64,000 nt of DNA from Limnohabitans sp. B9-3 (GCF_002778325.1 NZ_NESI01000001.1:62001-126000); one strand, 5' to 3'. Positions 45,349 to 55,096 are shown, counted from the stretch's first letter. Notes: a model not told the origin generated them from the letters alone. Numbers and translations: made by a program.

Positions 45349-46632
45349 TTATTTCAAAATCAAATTGGGCAGCCACATCGAGAACGAGGGCACGTAAGTC
45401 ACCAACATCAAGGCGACGATCAAACCGCCATAGAACGGCCAAATGGTTTTCATCACCGTGCCTACCGACACACCGCCGATGGTGCAGCCCACAAACTGGG
45501 TGGTGCCCACAGGTGGGGTGTTCAGGCCCAGTGCACAGTTGATGAGCATGACGATGCCGAACTGCTCAGTGCTCATGCCCATTTGTTGGCAGATGGGCAA
45601 GAAGATAGGCGTGCAAATCAAAATCGTGGCGGCCATGTCGAGGAAGGTGCCCAACACAAACAAGATGATGTTGACGCACAAGAAGATGACCCAAGGCGTG
45701 GTGCTGAAACCCGTCAACGCATTGCCGGTCAACTCAGCCACACCATACAAACCAATCAAGTAACCAAACATGGAGCTGATGCCGATCAGCAACAGCACCG
45801 CACCGGTGCTCTTCACCGCTTTGGCTGCCGCCTTCAACAGCTGTTCGCGCGTGAGCTTTTTGTAGACCACCGCGGCCAAGAACAACGCCCACAACACCGC
45901 CACCGAGGCCGACTCGGTCGCAGTGAACGCGCCCGACAAAATGCCCGCGATGATGATGACCACCACAAACAATCCAGGCAGTGACTGCAAAAATGAATAC
46001 CACACCACGGACCAGCCGGGGAAGGTGCCTGCGGGGTAACCGCGCTTCACCGCCACCGCATACGCCGCCACCAAGTTGCAAATGGTCAGCAAAATGGCGG
46101 GCACGATGCCCGCCAAGATCAAGGCCGCAATGCTCACTTTGCCGCTGGCGGCCAAGGTGAAGATGATGAGGTTGTGACTGGTGGGCATCAAGGCGCCCAC
46201 CAAGGACGCATGGGTGGTGACGTTGACCGCGTAGTCAGCGTCGTAGCCCTCTTTTTTCATTTGCGGAATCAGCACCGCCCCCATCGCCGACACGTCGGCC
46301 ACGGGTGAACCTGACACACCGCCAAACAACGTGCAAGCCAGCACATTGCTCATGCCCAAGCCACCGCGCACATGGCCGGCAAGCGACTTGGCGAAATCGA
46401 CGATCTTGTCGGCAATGCCGCCGTACATCATGATCTCGCCGGCAAAAATGAAGAACGGAATCGCGAGGAACGAAAACGGGTTCATGCCCGAAATCATTTG
46501 CTGAAAGCCCACCGCGAGCGGCAAGCCTTCGTAAAACAGCGTCGCCAACGACGACAAGCCAATCGAGAACGCCACAGGCACGCCCAACAGCAGCAACAGC
46601 GTGAAGCTCACGCACAAAATCGTCAGTGCCAT
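45349..46632 (-). CDS. TRAP transporter large permease (DctM family)
   Basis: The 427-residue inner-membrane protein has about twelve hydrophobic segments and the family motifs LAIPFFIFAGEIMMYGGIADKIVDFA, CTLFGGVSGSPVADVSAMGAVLIPQM and NCALGLNTPPVGTTQFVGC. It is the sodium-coupled transport subunit. It overlaps the small-permease stop by ten bases. With dctQ and dctP it forms an importer whose operon context predicts uronates or aldarates. Confidence 0.93.
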   Translation of the reverse strand: MALTILCVSFTLLLLLGVPVAFSIGLSSLATLFYEGLPLAVGFQQMISGMNPFSFLAIPFFIFAGEIMMYGGIADKIVDFAKSLAGHVRGGLGMSNVLACTLFGGVSGSPVADVSAMGAVLIPQMKKEGYDADYAVNVTTHASLVGALMPTSHNLIIFTLAASGKVSIAALILAGIVPAILLTICNLVAAYAVAVKRGYPAGTFPGWSVVWYSFLQSLPGLFVVVIIIAGILSGAFTATESASVAVLWALFLAAVVYKKLTREQLLKAAAKAVKSTGAVLLLIGISSMFGYLIGLYGVAELTGNALTGFSTTPWVIFLCVNIILFVLGTFLDMAATILICTPIFLPICQQMGMSTEQFGIVMLINCALGLNTPPVGTTQFVGCTIGGVSVGTVMKTIWPFYGGLIVALMLVTYVPSFSMWLPNLILK

Positions 46633-47111
46633 GCGGGTTCTACCTCTTCACCCTGCAACAAGGCGAGGATGTGTTCCAAAGAAAACAAAGCAATCAAGAC
46701 GCCTGCAATAGCAGGGGGTGCGTACTTGAAGGCCTCTGACAATCCCAAAGTCGGGATCTTGTAACTCCACACGCTTTGCGCCAACACCGCACAGTTGTAG
46801 GCCATGACCAGGCCAAACACCAGCACGAGGGCGTGAATCAGCAGCTCCATCTTCAAGCGCACGCCCTCATGCACGAGCACCAACAAAGACTCCAAGCCAA
46901 TGTGGCCGGCATCGCGTACGCCCACGGCCATGCCCAGCATGGTCACGTAGAGCACCAACAACACGGCACCACTCTCGGCCCAAGTGGGCGTGTCGTTGAA
47001 CACGTACCGACCGACGACTTGGTAGAGCACGGCGGCAATCAGCAGTCCCATGCCGCCAACGCCCACCTTCAAACAAAGCCGCGCTAAGGCGGCGCAAAAG
47101 CGTGTGTACAT
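46623..47111 (-). CDS. TRAP transporter small permease (DctQ family)
   Basis: The 162-residue protein has four hydrophobic segments and the DctQ core VVGRYVFNDTPTWAESGAVLLVLYVTMLG and VGVRDAGHIGLE. It bridges the binding protein and DctM. It is placed directly between dctP (11-base gap) and dctM (10-base overlap). Confidence 0.9.
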   Translation of the reverse strand: MYTRFCAALARLCLKVGVGGMGLLIAAVLYQVVGRYVFNDTPTWAESGAVLLVLYVTMLGMAVGVRDAGHIGLESLLVLVHEGVRLKMELLIHALVLVFGLVMAYNCAVLAQSVWSYKIPTLGLSEAFKYAPPAIAGVLIALFSLEHILALLQGEEVEPAWH

Positions 47112-47122
47112 GAACGACTCGG

Positions 47123-48103
47123 TTACCGGACAGCGTTGATGCGCTTGACCATGTCTTGGAGTTTGGGGTCCTTCAAGAACTTGTCATACACGGGCTTCAT
47201 GGCGTTTTGGAAACTGGCTTTGTCAACGTCCACAATTTCAGCGCCGCCGGCTTTGACGATGGCCAAGGATTTGACTTCACGGTCGTCCCACAACTTGCGC
47301 ATGTAAGTCACCGACTCTTTGGCCGCGGCACGAATTTGCTTTTGTTCCTCAGCAGGCAGGGTGTCCCACACTTTTTTGGAGAACAACAAAATTTCAGGCG
47401 CCATGGAGTGCTCGGTCTTGTTGTAGTACTTGGCGACCTCGAAGTGACGCGAGCTCTCATACGAGGGGTAGTTGTTTTCAGCCGCATCGACCAAGCCCGT
47501 TTTCAGCGCGGTGTAAACCTCGCCATACGGCATCGGTGTGGCGTTGGCACCCATGGCTTCGAGCAAAGACACCCACAAATCGCTTTGCTGCACACGCACT
47601 TTCAAGCCTTTGGCGTCGGCCAAAGTTTTGATGGGCTTTTTGACGGTGTAGATCGAACGTGCACCCGAGTCGTAAAACGCCAAACCCACAAAACCTTGTG
47701 CTTCGCAGTCTTTCAAGATTTCTTCACCAATGGCACCGTCCAACACCTTGCGCATGTGCTCGGTCGAGCGGAACAAAAACGGCATGGTGGGCACCATGGT
47801 GGCGGGGCAAATGTTGTTCATGGGGGCCACGTTCACGCGGGTCATGGCGATCGCGCCCAACTTGGTTTGTTCAATCGTGTCCTTCTCGTTGCCCAACGCT
47901 GACTTAGAGAACACCTTGATGCTGTGCTTGCCGCCCGTGGCCTTGCTCAACTCTTCGCCCATGTGGCGGACGGCTTGCACCGTGGGGTAGTCATCAGGGT
48001 GAATATCCGACGAACGGAACTCGGTGGCGTTGGCCGCCATGGCGAACATCGATGCGGCGGCCGTGGCCACCAAAGTTTGAATCAAGCTGAAGCGTTGGGT
48101 CAT
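47123..48103 (-). CDS. TRAP transporter substrate-binding protein (DctP family)
   Basis: The 326-residue periplasmic protein has a signal peptide ending near MAANATEF. The mature region has the DctP pattern [69 protein letters not shown] and the carboxylate-binding Arg in KVRVQ. Its close linkage to udh suggests a uronate ligand such as galacturonate or glucuronate. Confidence 0.93.
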   Translation of the reverse strand: MTQRFSLIQTLVATAAASMFAMAANATEFRSSDIHPDDYPTVQAVRHMGEELSKATGGKHSIKVFSKSALGNEKDTIEQTKLGAIAMTRVNVAPMNNICPATMVPTMPFLFRSTEHMRKVLDGAIGEEILKDCEAQGFVGLAFYDSGARSIYTVKKPIKTLADAKGLKVRVQQSDLWVSLLEAMGANATPMPYGEVYTALKTGLVDAAENNYPSYESSRHFEVAKYYNKTEHSMAPEILLFSKKVWDTLPAEEQKQIRAAAKESVTYMRKLWDDREVKSLAIVKAGGAEIVDVDKASFQNAMKPVYDKFLKDPKLQDMVKRINAVR

Positions 48104-48133
48104 GGTGTTGTCTCCTGTTGTGTTGTCTAAAAA

Positions 48134-48943
48134 TCAAAAAGGACCTGTTTTGACAAACCCGCCGCCTTGGTAAATCACGGCAGGATCGTTCAAATCGAGA
48201 ATGGGCTGACGCGCTTCAGCGCCAGCACGGAAGGGCTCAGAGCTGTCTTGCGGGCGGTAGCCAATGTGTTTGCCCGGTGTGTTGTCCCACCACACATGGT
48301 GGTTGTCGGACATGCCGTAAATCACGCTGTAGCCCACCACGGGTGAGCTGAGGCTGGCGACCACCAAACGCTCTAAGTCGTCGTAGCTCATCCACGTGGC
48401 GAGCATGCGGCGGTCTTTGGGCTCGGGGAATGAAGAACCAATGCGCAGTGCCACGGTCTCGATGCCATAGCGGTCAAAGTAAAAGCGCGCCAAGTTTTCG
48501 CCGAAGGCTTTGCTCAAGCCGTAGTAACCGTCGGGACGCACGGGCATGGTGGCGTCCACCACCTCGTCTTGTCGGTAAAAGCCGGTGACGTGGTTGGAAC
48601 TGGCAAACACAATGCGGCGCGTGCCGTGAATGCGCGCTGCTTCATACAAGTTGTAAGCCCCGATGATGTTGGCTTGCACGATGTCGTCGAACGGCTGCTC
48701 CGTCGAAATACCGCCCAAGTGCACCACCGCATCCACGCCTTGCAACAGTTGCATCACGGCGGGGCGATCTTGCAAGGCGGCGGGCATGAGCTCTTCGCCT
48801 GCGGCGGCTTCGCCCAGATTCGACAAATCGCTGACGCGCAACACGTCGCAACGGTTTTTCAGACGCGGACGCAGCACTTGACCCAGCCCGCCCGCAGCGC
48901 CCGTCAAAAGCAAACGTGCGTACATGTGTGAGGAGGTAGACAT
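48134..48943 (-). CDS. udh: Uronate dehydrogenase Udh
   Basis: The 269-residue short-chain epimerase-like enzyme oxidises D-galacturonate/D-glucuronate to the aldarolactone with NAD. Seen are LLTGAAGGLGQVLRPRL (NAD binding), VVHLGGISTEQPFDDIVQANI, FASSNHVTGFY, the catalytic YGLSK motif in YYGLSKAFGE, RIGSSFPEPKDRRMLATW and IYGMSDNHHVWWDN. These match characterised Udh proteins closely. It heads the minus-strand operon. No ribosome site is evident before ATG 48943, and an operator-like palindrome lies just upstream. Confidence 0.92.
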   Translation of the reverse strand: MSTSSHMYARLLLTGAAGGLGQVLRPRLKNRCDVLRVSDLSNLGEAAAGEELMPAALQDRPAVMQLLQGVDAVVHLGGISTEQPFDDIVQANIIGAYNLYEAARIHGTRRIVFASSNHVTGFYRQDEVVDATMPVRPDGYYGLSKAFGENLARFYFDRYGIETVALRIGSSFPEPKDRRMLATWMSYDDLERLVVASLSSPVVGYSVIYGMSDNHHVWWDNTPGKHIGYRPQDSSEPFRAGAEARQPILDLNDPAVIYQGGGFVKTGPF

Positions 48944-48949
48944 ATGGAT

Positions 48950-48965
48950 TTGGTAGCGCTACCAA
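48950..48965. promoter_or_regulatory. LacI-type operator upstream of udh
   Basis: TTGGTAGCGCTACCAA is a perfect 16-bp palindrome with the central CG typical of LacI-family operators. It lies six bases before the udh start and about 15 bases downstream of the predicted -10 element. Confidence 0.7.
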
Positions 48966-48979
48966 GTTAAGTTAAAGGG

Positions 48980-49008
48980 ATGGTAACGGCGCAAAAACAC
49001 AGCGTCAA
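48980..49008 (-). promoter_or_regulatory. Candidate sigma-70 promoter of the udh operon
   Basis: On the minus strand TTGACG (49008-49003) and TACCAT (48985-48980) are separated by 17 bases, within the gap between the lacI-type gene and udh. Confidence 0.45.
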
Positions 49009-49013
49009 TGCTT

Positions 49014-50063
49014 TTAGCCTAGGGTTTTCGCTAGGGCTGTGCTCTCGCGCTCAATGATCGAAAAGCCCACATCGACGATGCGTGGTTCCACCGGCCGATC
49101 CTCGGCGCGGTCGATCAAAAAACGCGCCGCCAGCTCGCCGATTTGCCCACCGTTGATGCGCACGGTGGTGAGCGCGGGCACCATGTCGGCCACAAAAGGG
49201 ACGTCACCAAAGCCCATCACGGCCACATCGTCGGGCACCGTCAGACCGCGTGCGCGCGCCTCGGTCATCACGCCCAAAGCCAGCAAGTCGGAGCTGCAAA
49301 ACACGGCCTGCACGCCTGGCGCTTCGGCCAAGATGCGGGTCATTGCTTCGCGGCCACTTTTGAGCGAACGTGAGGCACCCACGTTGGCCACAAAAACAGG
49401 CGGCAAGCCTGCTTGCGCCACCGCCTCTTGAAAGGCCACCGTGCGGCGATCCGCGCGTTCGTCTTCCGCACGCACAATGGCGAATTTTTGGTAGCCCTTA
49501 TCCATCAAGAAACGGCCTACTTCACGGCCAATGTCCGAATGGGAGAAGCCGATCAACATGTCGATAGGCGTGCGCGTCAAATCCCAGGTTTCAACCACCG
49601 GAATGCCCGACGCCAACAGGCGCGTACGTGCCCTGCCCGGCGGCAAAATGCCCGTCAAAAAGATGCCATCCGGACGACGCCCAATGATGGCCTCAAGCAG
49701 CAGCTCTTCGCGCTCGGCGGAGTAGCCAGATTGGCCCAGCATGAGTTGGTAACCCGCGTCAAACAACGTGCCGTTCAACGACTCAATGGTTTCCATGAAC
49801 ACCGACACCACCGTGCTCGGCACCACCGCGGCAATCAAGCGGCTGCGGGACGAGGCCAAACCACCCGCCATGCGGTTGGGCACATAGCCCGTGCGCTGCA
49901 CCGCCTCTTGCACTTTTCGTAGTACATCGGGCGACACCTGCCCTGGCGTGTTGATGGCACGCGAGGCGGTGATGGGCGCCACGCCCGCCAGCATGGCCAC
50001 ATCACGCAAGGTGATGGCACCGCTGCTGCGGCGTGATCGTTTGGGGTTGTCTTTGTCAGTCAT
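49014..50063 (-). CDS. LacI family transcriptional regulator of the aldarate genes
   Basis: The 349-residue protein starts at ATG 50063 and, after a short basic leader (KRSRRSSG), has the LacI helix-turn-helix [28 protein letters not shown] and the hinge region [16 protein letters not shown] periplasmic-binding-protein-like ligand domain follows, including [17 protein letters not shown] and [22 protein letters not shown]. Its operator pair (udh and garD sites) and location indicate it represses both transcription units until an aldarate or uronate binds. It shares the garD promoter region divergently. Confidence 0.9.
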   Translation of the reverse strand: MTDKDNPKRSRRSSGAITLRDVAMLAGVAPITASRAINTPGQVSPDVLRKVQEAVQRTGYVPNRMAGGLASSRSRLIAAVVPSTVVSVFMETIESLNGTLFDAGYQLMLGQSGYSAEREELLLEAIIGRRPDGIFLTGILPPGRARTRLLASGIPVVETWDLTRTPIDMLIGFSHSDIGREVGRFLMDKGYQKFAIVRAEDERADRRTVAFQEAVAQAGLPPVFVANVGASRSLKSGREAMTRILAEAPGVQAVFCSSDLLALGVMTEARARGLTVPDDVAVMGFGDVPFVADMVPALTTVRINGGQIGELAARFLIDRAEDRPVEPRIVDVGFSIIERESTALAKTLG

Positions 50064-50097
50064 GGCGCTCACTTGCACGTCGGTCTTCAACGGGTTC

Positions 50098-50125
50098 TTG
50101 ACCAGATCAATGGTACCGCTATCAT
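50098..50125 (+). promoter_or_regulatory. garD promoter with overlapping LacI-type operator
   Basis: TTGACC (50098-50103) and TATCAT (50120-50125) are 16 bases apart. ATGGTACCGCTATCAT at 50110-50125 matches 12 of 16 positions of the udh operator, so the repressor would cover the -10 element. Confidence 0.55.
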
Positions 50126-50147
50126 TATCCACAAACAGGAGAGTTTG

Positions 50148-51695
50148 ATGACCACCCCGATCACCATCCGCATGCATGCCCGTGACAACGTGGCCATCGT
50201 GGCCAACGCCGGTGGCTTGGCTGCTGGCACCCTACTGCCCGACGGCCTGACCTTGACCACCCAAGTGCCACAAGGCCACAAAGTCGCCTTGGTCGATCTG
50301 CCTGCGCAAGCTGCCGTGATTCGCTATGGCATTCCGATTGGCTATGCGCTGAAAGACATTCCTGCGGGCAGCTGGGTCAACGAGCGCATGCTGCAAATGC
50401 CCGATGCCCGCGAACTGGACAACCTGCCCATCGCCACCATCCAACCCGACCCCCTGCCCCCTCTGGAGGGCTACACCTTCGAGGGCTACCGCAACGCCGA
50501 CGGTTCGGTGGGCACGCGCAACATCTTGGCCATCACCACCACGGTGCAATGTGTGTCAGGCGTGGTGGAGTTTGCGGTGCAACGCATCAAAGCGGAGTTG
50601 CTGCACAAATACCCCAATGTCGACGACGTGGTGGGCATCGAGCACACCTACGGCTGCGGCGTGGCGATTGATGCTGACGGCGCAGAAATCCCAATTCGCA
50701 CCCTGCGCAACATCAGCCTCAACCCCAACTTTGGCGGCGAAGTGATGGTGGTCAGCTTGGGCTGCGAAAAACTGCAGCCCGAACGCCTGATGCCCCCCGG
50801 CGCCATCCCGATCAACGACCAACGCGGCGAAGCCCTCGACGTGGTGTGCTTGCAAGACGACGCCCATGTGGGCTTCATGTCCATGATTGACGACATCATG
50901 CAGACGGCAAAACGCCACCTCGAACGCCTGAACATGCGACGCCGCGAAACCGTGCCTGCGAGTGAACTGGTGGTGGGCGTGCAATGCGGCGGCAGCGATG
51001 CGTTCTCTGGCGTCACCGCCAACCCCGCTGTGGGCTTTTGCACCGATTTGCTGGTGCGTGCAGGCGCCAGCGTGATGTTTTCAGAAACCACCGAAGTGCG
51101 CGACGGCATTGACCAACTCACCGCACGCGCCACCACCCCCGAAGTGGCTGAAGCCATGATCCGTGAAATGGCGTGGTACGACGCTTACTTAGCGCGTGGT
51201 CGTGTGGACCGCAGCGCCAACACCACGCCGGGCAACAAAAAGGGCGGCCTGTCCAACATCGTTGAAAAAGCGATGGGCTCCATCGTCAAATCAGGATCAG
51301 CCCCCATTTCGGGTGTGCTGTCACCGGGCAACAAGCTCACCCAAAAAGGCTTGATTTACGCGGCGACGCCTGCCAGCGACTTCATTTGTGGCACGCTGCA
51401 ACTCGCCGCTGGGATGAACATGCATGTCTTCACCACGGGACGCGGCACGCCCTATGGCTTGGCCGAGGTGCCCGTCATCAAAGTGGCCACGCGCACCGAC
51501 CTTGCGCGCCGCTGGCATGACCTGATGGACATCAACGCGGGCACCATCGCAGACGGCGAAAAAACGATTGAAGACGTTGGCATGGAACTGTTTCAACTCA
51601 TGCTCGACGTGGCCAGTGGTCGCAAAAAAACATGGGCGGAACACTGGAAGCTGCACAACGCGCTGGTCTTGTTCAATCCCGCACCTGTGACCTGA
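50148..51695 (+). CDS. garD: Galactarate dehydratase GarD
   Basis: The 515-residue UxaA/GarD family enzyme dehydrates galactarate (meso-) to 5-dehydro-4-deoxy-D-glucarate. It has an N-terminal SAF-like domain (~residues 1-100), then [65 protein letters not shown] and the C-terminal [25 protein letters not shown]. Start ATG 50148 has AGGAG upstream; an earlier start at 50073 would overlap lacI-side sequence. With GudD it lets both galacturonate- and glucuronate-derived aldarates enter one pathway. Confidence 0.93.
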   Translation: MTTPITIRMHARDNVAIVANAGGLAAGTLLPDGLTLTTQVPQGHKVALVDLPAQAAVIRYGIPIGYALKDIPAGSWVNERMLQMPDARELDNLPIATIQPDPLPPLEGYTFEGYRNADGSVGTRNILAITTTVQCVSGVVEFAVQRIKAELLHKYPNVDDVVGIEHTYGCGVAIDADGAEIPIRTLRNISLNPNFGGEVMVVSLGCEKLQPERLMPPGAIPINDQRGEALDVVCLQDDAHVGFMSMIDDIMQTAKRHLERLNMRRRETVPASELVVGVQCGGSDAFSGVTANPAVGFCTDLLVRAGASVMFSETTEVRDGIDQLTARATTPEVAEAMIREMAWYDAYLARGRVDRSANTTPGNKKGGLSNIVEKAMGSIVKSGSAPISGVLSPGNKLTQKGLIYAATPASDFICGTLQLAAGMNMHVFTTGRGTPYGLAEVPVIKVATRTDLARRWHDLMDINAGTIADGEKTIEDVGMELFQLMLDVASGRKKTWAEHWKLHNALVLFNPAPVT

Positions 51696-51753
51696 CGACT
51701 TGACACGGGCGCCCTAGAATTACCGTAGATTTTCTGTATCGGTCCTTTGCCCC

Positions 51754-52428
51754 GTGCCTACTGCTTCAACCTCCTCATCACCCTACGCCCAGCGCCAGCG
51801 CAACCCGCGCAAGCACCTCGTCAGCATCGTGCTGGTGGTGGCGTTGCATGGTTTGCTGCTGTGGGCACTGCAATCTGGCTTGGCGCAACACCTCGTGAAG
51901 ACCACCGAGGTCAAAGTGGTGGCCATGCTATTGAGCGACAACGTGCCGCCACCACCACCTCAACCCGCACCACCGCCACCGCCACCTAAAACGCCGCCAC
52001 CTCCCGCTGCCGCGCCTGTGCCAGTTACCACTCAGACCACGCCGGTCATCACCGTTCCTGTTGCACCACCCGCACCTCCAAGTCCAGCCCCTGCGGTGGT
52101 TGCCCCCCCGGCGCCGGCTGCGCCTGTGGCGCCACCAGCCCCAACCATCCGCACGGGTGCCAGCATTCAAGCGGGAGCGAGCTGCGCCAAGCCTGACTAC
52201 CCCAGCGCCTCGCGTCGCTTAGAGGAAGAAGGCACGGTCACGCTCAAGTTTTTGATCGGGGTCGATGGCCGTGTGTTGCAAGCGGAAATTGAGAAAACGT
52301 CCGGCTTCAACCGCTTGGATGAAGCGGCGCGCAATGCGCTGTCTAAATGCCAGTTCCGCCCAGGCACGGTGGACGGCAAGCCAGAACAAAGCTGGGCCAG
52401 CATGAAATACACCTGGCGCTTGGAATAA
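51754..52428 (+). CDS. TonB-like energy transducer
   Basis: The 224-residue protein starts at GTG 51754, has a short basic cytoplasmic N-terminus, one membrane helix (about 24-45), a Pro-rich spacer with runs such as PPPPPQPAPPPPPPKTPPPP, and a C-terminal TonB domain (YPSASRRLEEEGTVTLKFLIGVDGRVL, then FNRLDEAARNALSKCQFRPG). It would couple the proton-motive force to outer-membrane receptors. No exbBD or receptor genes are adjacent in this window. Confidence 0.9.
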   Translation: MPTASTSSSPYAQRQRNPRKHLVSIVLVVALHGLLLWALQSGLAQHLVKTTEVKVVAMLLSDNVPPPPPQPAPPPPPPKTPPPPAAAPVPVTTQTTPVITVPVAPPAPPSPAPAVVAPPAPAAPVAPPAPTIRTGASIQAGASCAKPDYPSASRRLEEEGTVTLKFLIGVDGRVLQAEIEKTSGFNRLDEAARNALSKCQFRPGTVDGKPEQSWASMKYTWRLE

Positions 52429-52491
52429 GCCTTGCCCCTGCGACGCTACACCAGCGTTGAAGCGCGGTGTTGCGCACCTCAAGTCGTTGGC

Positions 52492-53463
52492 TCACTCCAC
52501 TTTCGTGCCGGTTTCCTTGATGATCTTGGACCACTTGGTGATTTCTGATTTCAAATAATCACCCGCCTCTTTGGGCGTGCCGCCCACAGGCTCAAAACCT
52601 ACCCCTGCCAACTTGGACTGGAAATCGGGCGTGCGCAAAATTTTGCCGATCTCAGCATTCAAGAAATTGACGATTTCAGGTGGTGTTTTGCTCGGTGCAA
52701 ACACCCCTACCCAGGTGTAATCCTCAAAGCCCGGAAAACCCGACTCAGCCACAGTGGGCACCTCAGGCATGGCAGCCACACGCTTGGCACTGGTCACCGC
52801 CAAACCCCGCACTTTGCCGCCTTTGACCATTTCAACGGCTGCAGGCAAAGCCACACTGGCCAACTCCACTTGCCCGCCCATGGTGGCGGCCAACGCAGGC
52901 CCTGCCCCTTGAAATGGAATGTGTGTGACGTCCACTTTGCCCAACACTTTGAACAAATACTCAGCTGTCAAATGCGGCGTGGTGCCGGCCCCTGCGGTGC
53001 CGTAGTTCAACTTGCCCGACTTGGCCTCAGACATGATCTCTTGCAGCGTCTTAGCCTTCAAGCCCGGAAAGGCCACCAGCAAATTCGGGCTCGAGGCCAC
53101 GACGCTGGCCAACACAAAATCTTTTTCAGCATCAAACCCCGGGTTCTTTGACAAGCTGGCATTCACCGCAAATGAACTGGTGTTGAGCATCAGGGTGTAA
53201 CCATCGGCAGGGGCTTTGGCGACCAAGCCACTGGCAACGTTGCCGCCCGCACCCGCTCTGTTTTCCACCACCACCGGCTGACTCAAGCTGTCTGACAAGC
53301 GTTGCCCCAACAAGCGCGCAATGATGTCAGCAGGCCCGCCAGGTGCAAAGGCGACCACAAATTTCACAGGCTTGTTGGGGTAAGCCCCTTGCGTTTGCGC
53401 CACTGCGGCACCGCTGCAGCACAGCGCAATGGCCCAAGATAAAACGCGACGTCGATTCATCAT
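52492..53463 (-). CDS. Bug/TctC family substrate-binding protein
   Basis: The 323-residue periplasmic protein starts at overlapping ATG codons (53463 or 53460), has a signal peptide ending at AAVAQTQ, and the Bug core VKFVVAFAPGGPADIIARLLGQRL, NRAGAGGNVASGLVAKAPADGYTLML and NYGTAGAGTTPHLTAEYLF. It overlaps the deacetylase-family gene upstream by four bases (ATGA), so the two are a translational pair. A shared substrate, perhaps a cyclic amide or ureide, is inferred. Confidence 0.9.
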   Translation of the reverse strand: MMNRRRVLSWAIALCCSGAAVAQTQGAYPNKPVKFVVAFAPGGPADIIARLLGQRLSDSLSQPVVVENRAGAGGNVASGLVAKAPADGYTLMLNTSSFAVNASLSKNPGFDAEKDFVLASVVASSPNLLVAFPGLKAKTLQEIMSEAKSGKLNYGTAGAGTTPHLTAEYLFKVLGKVDVTHIPFQGAGPALAATMGGQVELASVALPAAVEMVKGGKVRGLAVTSAKRVAAMPEVPTVAESGFPGFEDYTWVGVFAPSKTPPEIVNFLNAEIGKILRTPDFQSKLAGVGFEPVGGTPKEAGDYLKSEITKWSKIIKETGTKVE

Positions 53464-54323
53464 GTTGTCTCCTTCAAAACATATTCAGCCATCTCTTGGC
53501 GTGTGGTCACCCACACATCGTCGTGCTGGGCCACGATGCCCATGATCTCGTCATACACCCAAGCGCCGGAGGGACGGCCCATGACGTGGGTATGGGCGGT
53601 GACATCAAGCATCAAAGGCACGGTTTCGCGTTCGCGCATGGCGGTGAAGGTGTCGTTGAAGGCATCCAACATGTGACGCGGGCCGTGGCCATAACGAATG
53701 CAAGTGGGCAAGTCGTTCACGTCCATGGTGAGCGGGATGGCCACGATGCGTTTGCCACTGTAGTCCAACACATAAGGACGGTCATCGTCGTTGCAATCGC
53801 CGTGGTGGATGTAGCCGGCCTCGGCCAGCAAGCGCGGCGAAATCAAGCTGCCTGTGCCGCGGGGGCTGATCCAGCCTTTGGGTTTAACGCCTGACACACG
53901 GGTCAAGATCTCGTCATTTTTACGGATGTTTTCACGCTCTTGGGCTTCGTCAAAGTAGACAGGAATCACATCCATGCCCCAGGAGTGATTGACGATCTCG
54001 TGTCCGCGCGCCTGCAATGAGCGCACGGTGTCAGGGTCGCGCTCGGCGAGCACGCCATTGACCATGATGCTGGTTTTGACACCTCGTTTGTCCGCGTAAT
54101 CGAGCAAACGGTGAATGCCACGCACCTGGCCAAAGCTGCCCCATGAGTGGGCATTGGTGTCGAAGAAACCGGGCTTCAACACGTTGCCCATGGGGCCGAT
54201 GCCAGGCGCCACCCCATCGGACCACGCTTCATACGCGATGTTAAAAATCACGGCCACGCGTTTGCCGCCCGGCCAACGGAAATCGTCGCTCAATCGGGTG
54301 ATGCTTGGGTTGTCTGTGCTCAT
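53460..54323 (-). CDS. Polysaccharide deacetylase family hydrolase (PuuE/cyclic-imidase-like)
   Basis: The 287-residue protein has the CE4/NodB fold features in a form used by cyclic amide hydrolases: VAVIFNIAYEAWSDG near the N-terminus, KTSIMVNGVLAERDPD, HEIVNHSWGMDVIP with the metal-binding histidine region, and VPLMLDVTAHTHVMGRPSG. There is no signal peptide. PuuE-type allantoinases and cyclic imide hydrolases share this pattern more than chitin deacetylases do. It follows the GntR regulator gene by only a few bases and precedes a Bug gene, consistent with catabolism rather than cell-wall work. Confidence 0.82.
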   Translation of the reverse strand: MSTDNPSITRLSDDFRWPGGKRVAVIFNIAYEAWSDGVAPGIGPMGNVLKPGFFDTNAHSWGSFGQVRGIHRLLDYADKRGVKTSIMVNGVLAERDPDTVRSLQARGHEIVNHSWGMDVIPVYFDEAQERENIRKNDEILTRVSGVKPKGWISPRGTGSLISPRLLAEAGYIHHGDCNDDDRPYVLDYSGKRIVAIPLTMDVNDLPTCIRYGHGPRHMLDAFNDTFTAMRERETVPLMLDVTAHTHVMGRPSGAWVYDEIMGIVAQHDDVWVTTRQEMAEYVLKETT

Positions 54324-54325
54324 GG

Positions 54326-55006
54326 TCAGGTCGCTCCATTTTTCAAAATAATCTGTGCGGTCTTGTCGTAATGACCGGTCAACGCCTTGCAGGCCAAGCC
54401 CACGTCACCAGCCAACACGGCGTCGACCACAGCTTTGTGTTCGTCCAATTCGTGACGGCGTTTGTAAGAGGTTTTGGCTGCTAACTGACGGTAGCGGTAG
54501 GCTTGGTCGTAGAGCTGTTCACAAAATCCAATCAACCAGCGTGAGCCGCAGTTGTCGATCAACACCATGTGAAATTCGCGGTGTAACTTTTCCCAAGCTG
54601 GGTTTTCGATGTACTTGTCTTTGCTCAACGAGCGCGGCGTTTTGGACAGCCGGTGCAGAGCCAACAGCACGCGTTCTTCCCAAGCGGGCGTGCTGGCTTG
54701 TACAGATTGGGTCAAGGCAGTGGTCTCTAACCACACACGGGTTTTGGCCAACTCACGCAGCGCCTCGTCGCTGACGGGTGCCGCGATGAAGCCGCGCTGG
54801 TCAAGGTGCTGCACCCAGCCCTCAGCCGCCAATCGGTTGAGCGCCTCGCGTACCGGTGTGGCGCCTGTGCCGTAGTGCTCGCGCAAGGCCTCAATACCCA
54901 GCTTGCCACCGGGCACCCAACGGCCGCTCAGCACATCTGAGCGCAATCGCTCGTACGTGGTGAGCGTCAGCGAGGCGGCGGGTTCCGTCAAATTGTCGAG
55001 CGTCAT
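54326..55006 (-). CDS. GntR family (FCD domain) transcriptional regulator
   Basis: The 226-residue protein has an N-terminal winged helix (YERLRSDVLSGRWVPGGKLGIEALREHYGTGATPVREALNRLAAEGWV) and a C-terminal FCD effector domain with metal ligands such as the histidines in REFHMVLIDNCGS. It probably controls the divergent fah-iorAB-like operon and its own downstream genes. Palindromes in the 90-base intergenic gap are likely operators. Confidence 0.9.
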   Translation of the reverse strand: MTLDNLTEPAASLTLTTYERLRSDVLSGRWVPGGKLGIEALREHYGTGATPVREALNRLAAEGWVQHLDQRGFIAAPVSDEALRELAKTRVWLETTALTQSVQASTPAWEERVLLALHRLSKTPRSLSKDKYIENPAWEKLHREFHMVLIDNCGSRWLIGFCEQLYDQAYRYRQLAAKTSYKRRHELDEHKAVVDAVLAGDVGLACKALTGHYDKTAQIILKNGAT

Positions 55007-55010
55007 GGCG

Positions 55011-55026
55011 ATCGATATTAATCGAT
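55011..55026. promoter_or_regulatory. ATCGAT-N4-ATCGAT element before the GntR gene
   Basis: Two ATCGAT palindromes separated by ATTA lie five bases upstream of the GntR start. They are possible autoregulatory sites related to the AATATCGATATT palindrome nearby. Confidence 0.4.
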
Positions 55027-55032
55027 AAATTT

Positions 55033-55060
55033 TTGAAAAGATTCAAAATATCGATATTAT
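55033..55060 (+). promoter_or_regulatory. Promoter of the fah operon with overlapping palindromic operator
   Basis: TTGAAA (55033-55038) and TATTAT (55055-55060) are 16 bases apart. The perfect 12-bp palindrome AATATCGATATT (55047-55058) overlaps the -10 region, the expected place for a GntR-type repressor. Confidence 0.55.
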
Positions 55061-55096
55061 TCAAACCACAAACATCGTTCACATCAAGGATAAAAA

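Noticed and set aside
51947..52150. Low-complexity CCA/CCG-rich DNA as a non-coding repeat
   Set aside because: It encodes the Pro-rich spacer of the TonB-like protein in frame.
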